Shown here piece by piece: positions 62,680-64,000 of a stretch of 64,000 nucleotides of DNA. The stretch is from VXYL01 sp965199945 (GTDB lineage: Bacteria; Pseudomonadota; Gammaproteobacteria; Pseudomonadales; Azotimanducaceae), in NCBI GenBank assembly GCA_965199945.1, contig OZ241354.1, positions 2,976,001 to 3,040,000 on the forward strand, read 5' to 3'. The notes under the pieces were generated by a model. It saw only the letters and a program-made list of their open reading frames with translations, was not told the origin of the DNA and ran no database searches. Every line of letters starts with the position of its first letter. Within the stretch, counting starts at the first letter, position 1. The translations under genes and the position numbers were made by a program.

Positions 62680-63669
62680 TCACTTGAACAGCGAGCTCGA
62701 CGGCTTCCAGCCCGCGTTGCGCGCGTAGCCATCGGCCAAGGCCAGCCATCTTTCGATCCTCTTGCTGGGCTGGCAACCCTCGCCCCAATACTCCACGAAG
62801 AGCGCGTCGTCCAGACGCTGGGCCGCCAGCATGAGGTGTTCGATGTCCTGCAAGGCGCGCAGCAGGTAGTTGACGCCGCGCGTCTCGTCGGCCCTGAGCG
62901 CGACGCTGCCAGCGCTGAACAGGTCGCGCGCTTGAGGACAGAACACGCCGTGGTAGGTCAGCAGGTACATCGCCGCGTCCTCGTACTTGCGCCGCGCCCG
63001 CGACCCTTTGCAGATCTGTGGGCAGAGCAATGCCGCCTCCGCGCGGTACAAGCGCTTTTCTGCCTGGGGAAGGTGCGTGTACAGGCGCACGTTGATCGGC
63101 AGCGTGTGCGATGGTTCCAGCCACCAGAGGTGCTCGCCGGGCGGCAGCCGGTCGCGCCAGTAGTCGCGGACGTGCTGCATCTTGCCGTCGTCGTCCAACT
63201 CGGCGAAATCGTCGTAGCTGATGTCGAACCGTTCGAACAGCGGCGGCTCTTCGCTCTCCATGTCCACCACGAATCGCGGCGAATTGGACACGCGGACGTG
63301 CGCGACGCAATTCTCGTACTTGGCCCACCTTGCTTCGGCCTCTCCGCCAACCTTGCCGAACACGACGTAGACGGCCCACACCGTGGGATCGCGCATCGAC
63401 TCGAACACGCTGTTGCCGACCGCGCTCCACGTGTCGCGCTTGCTGTATTTGACCTCCACGCCAAAGCCGTTGACGCGGATGTCCGGGAAGGCGTGGGGCG
63501 TGTAGGTGGGTTCCACGGTGACGCCGAGGTCGGCGGCGGCGTTCTGCAATGCCGCGAGCACTCCCTGCTCGAACTGCTCGGGGCCGTGGTACAGCGGACT
63601 CGTGCGCAGGTTCGTCGTGAGGAACTGCACGGCGCGGCTTAGGACGGCCTCGAACTCGGTCCGGGTCAC
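62680..63669 (-). CDS. type II restriction endonuclease (PD-(D/E)xK-type)
   Basis: 329-residue protein beginning with GTG in overlap with the methyltransferase stop (GTGA). The nuclease motif is AFPDIRVNGFGVEVKYSK: Asp63, Glu72 and Lys74 are the catalytic set. The rest is alpha/beta and specific to this enzyme, with the recognition part unknown. The tight coupling with a C5-methyltransferase makes it the cleaving half of a type II R-M system. Target sequence cannot be deduced. Confidence 0.82.
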   Translation of the reverse strand: MTRTEFEAVLSRAVQFLTTNLRTSPLYHGPEQFEQGVLAALQNAAADLGVTVEPTYTPHAFPDIRVNGFGVEVKYSKRDTWSAVGNSVFESMRDPTVWAVYVVFGKVGGEAEARWAKYENCVAHVRVSNSPRFVVDMESEEPPLFERFDISYDDFAELDDDGKMQHVRDYWRDRLPPGEHLWWLEPSHTLPINVRLYTHLPQAEKRLYRAEAALLCPQICKGSRARRKYEDAAMYLLTYHGVFCPQARDLFSAGSVALRADETRGVNYLLRALQDIEHLMLAAQRLDDALFVEYWGEGCQPSKRIERWLALADGYARNAGWKPSSSLFK

Positions 63670-64000
63670 GGGTCGATGTGGTCGCGAACGGCCTTGGCGA
63701 TGTGCCACGCGAGCACTGGCGGCACGGCGTTGCCGATCTGCCGTTCGGTGGCGCGCATGGCGCATACGAAGCGGAAGTCGTCCGGGAAGGATTGCAGCCG
63801 CGCCGCCTCGCGCAGCGAGATGCGCCGTTCGAGCTTGTAGTGCCACTGCACGTTGCCGTGGTGCTCGGCGCGGATCGTGGTGGCTGGCTTGTCCGCTCGG
63901 AGCCGTCGGTTTCCCTGCTCCGGACTGCGCTGCGCCTTGCTCCAGATGTGCGACGTCTGCTTGTCTTCGTCGGCGCATTCCAGGTCCGCCAGGGCCTCTT
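63666..64000 (-). CDS. C5-cytosine DNA methyltransferase (5' part beyond window)
   Basis: C-terminal 110 residues only, the gene running off the right edge. RISLREAARLQSFPDDFRF and RQIGNAVPPVLAWHIAKAV are motifs IX and X of C5-cytosine methyltransferases. The preceding part (PEQGNRRLRADKPATTIR) belongs to the target-recognition end. The catalytic PCQ motif is outside. It protects the host from the restriction enzyme downstream. Confidence 0.9.
   Translation of the reverse strand, partial: EALADLECADEDKQTSHIWSKAQRSPEQGNRRLRADKPATTIRAEHHGNVQWHYKLERRISLREAARLQSFPDDFRFVCAMRATERQIGNAVPPVLAWHIAKAVRDHIDP

Overview
The window is a high-GC chromosomal segment from a proteobacterium, most likely an uncultivated gammaproteobacterium. 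The evidence is the tmRNA tag ANDENYALAA, a secreted Lig E-type DNA ligase, an HrpA helicase, TonB-dependent receptors and an AmpG-like permease. The species cannot be read from the sequence. Most start sites are GTG, ATG or TTG with stop/start overlaps (ATGA, GTGA), so genes are packed into translationally coupled runs. About a third of the window is accessory DNA: toxin-antitoxin genes, a TIR gene, a DUF262/ATPase cassette, a four-gene membrane cluster and a restriction-modification locus. Several of these stretches are visibly poorer in G+C than their surroundings.

Left part (1-23.4 kb). A tannase-family esterase (cut by the left edge), a GST and a carboxylesterase come first. A vapBC-type module follows, with a decayed fragment of the carboxylesterase behind it. 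Next are a methyltransferase/2OG-oxygenase-like pair and a large TonB-dependent receptor. A co-directional run then encodes ArgC, an aspartate-type aminotransferase, a DEAD-box helicase, a nitrilase-family amidase, an AI-2E family membrane protein with a C-terminal pentapeptide repeat, HisC and a luciferase-like oxidoreductase. Two type B carboxylesterases, ribosomal protein L31, a nucleotidyltransferase/small basic protein pair and a second TonB-dependent receptor complete this part. Tannase, esterases and receptors together suggest uptake and hydrolysis of ester-bearing organic substrates (inference).

Middle part (23.4-46 kb). This is the accessory-rich zone. An XRE-ImmA/IrrE regulator is followed by a broken PIN gene and then by a TIR-domain gene split by an apparent single-base frameshift. 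Housekeeping returns with glutathione-dependent formaldehyde dehydrogenase, an AmpG-like permease and an efflux adaptor. The adaptor is separated from its probable ABC ATPase and two permeases by an inserted DUF262-ATPase-unknown cassette with its own sigma70-like promoter. Behind the last permease is a structured noncoding stretch and a two-gene cassette whose first product looks like a LOTUS/OST-HTH protein. That cassette is closed by a diverged second copy of the permease 3' end. After a nitronate-monooxygenase-like gene comes a tightly overlapping four-gene operon: a four-TM coiled-coil protein, a VWA-like lipoprotein, a MotA/TolQ-like protein with a long helical tail, and a single-TM protein with an acidic residue in its membrane segment. 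It resembles an ion-driven motor without the known Zorya effectors and is the best candidate for an undescribed system.

Right part (46-64 kb). A Gfo/Idh/MocA-aldo/keto reductase fusion, two envelope glycosyltransferases, a small lipoprotein, a CDP-alcohol phosphatidyltransferase, MetY, an alpha/beta hydrolase, a family-5 solute-binding protein, HrpA, a Lig E-like ligase and ssrA. Directly behind the ssrA 3' end, a classical island integration site, lie an orphan MNT-type nucleotidyltransferase, an orphan HicB and a type II restriction enzyme with a C5-cytosine methyltransferase running off the right edge.
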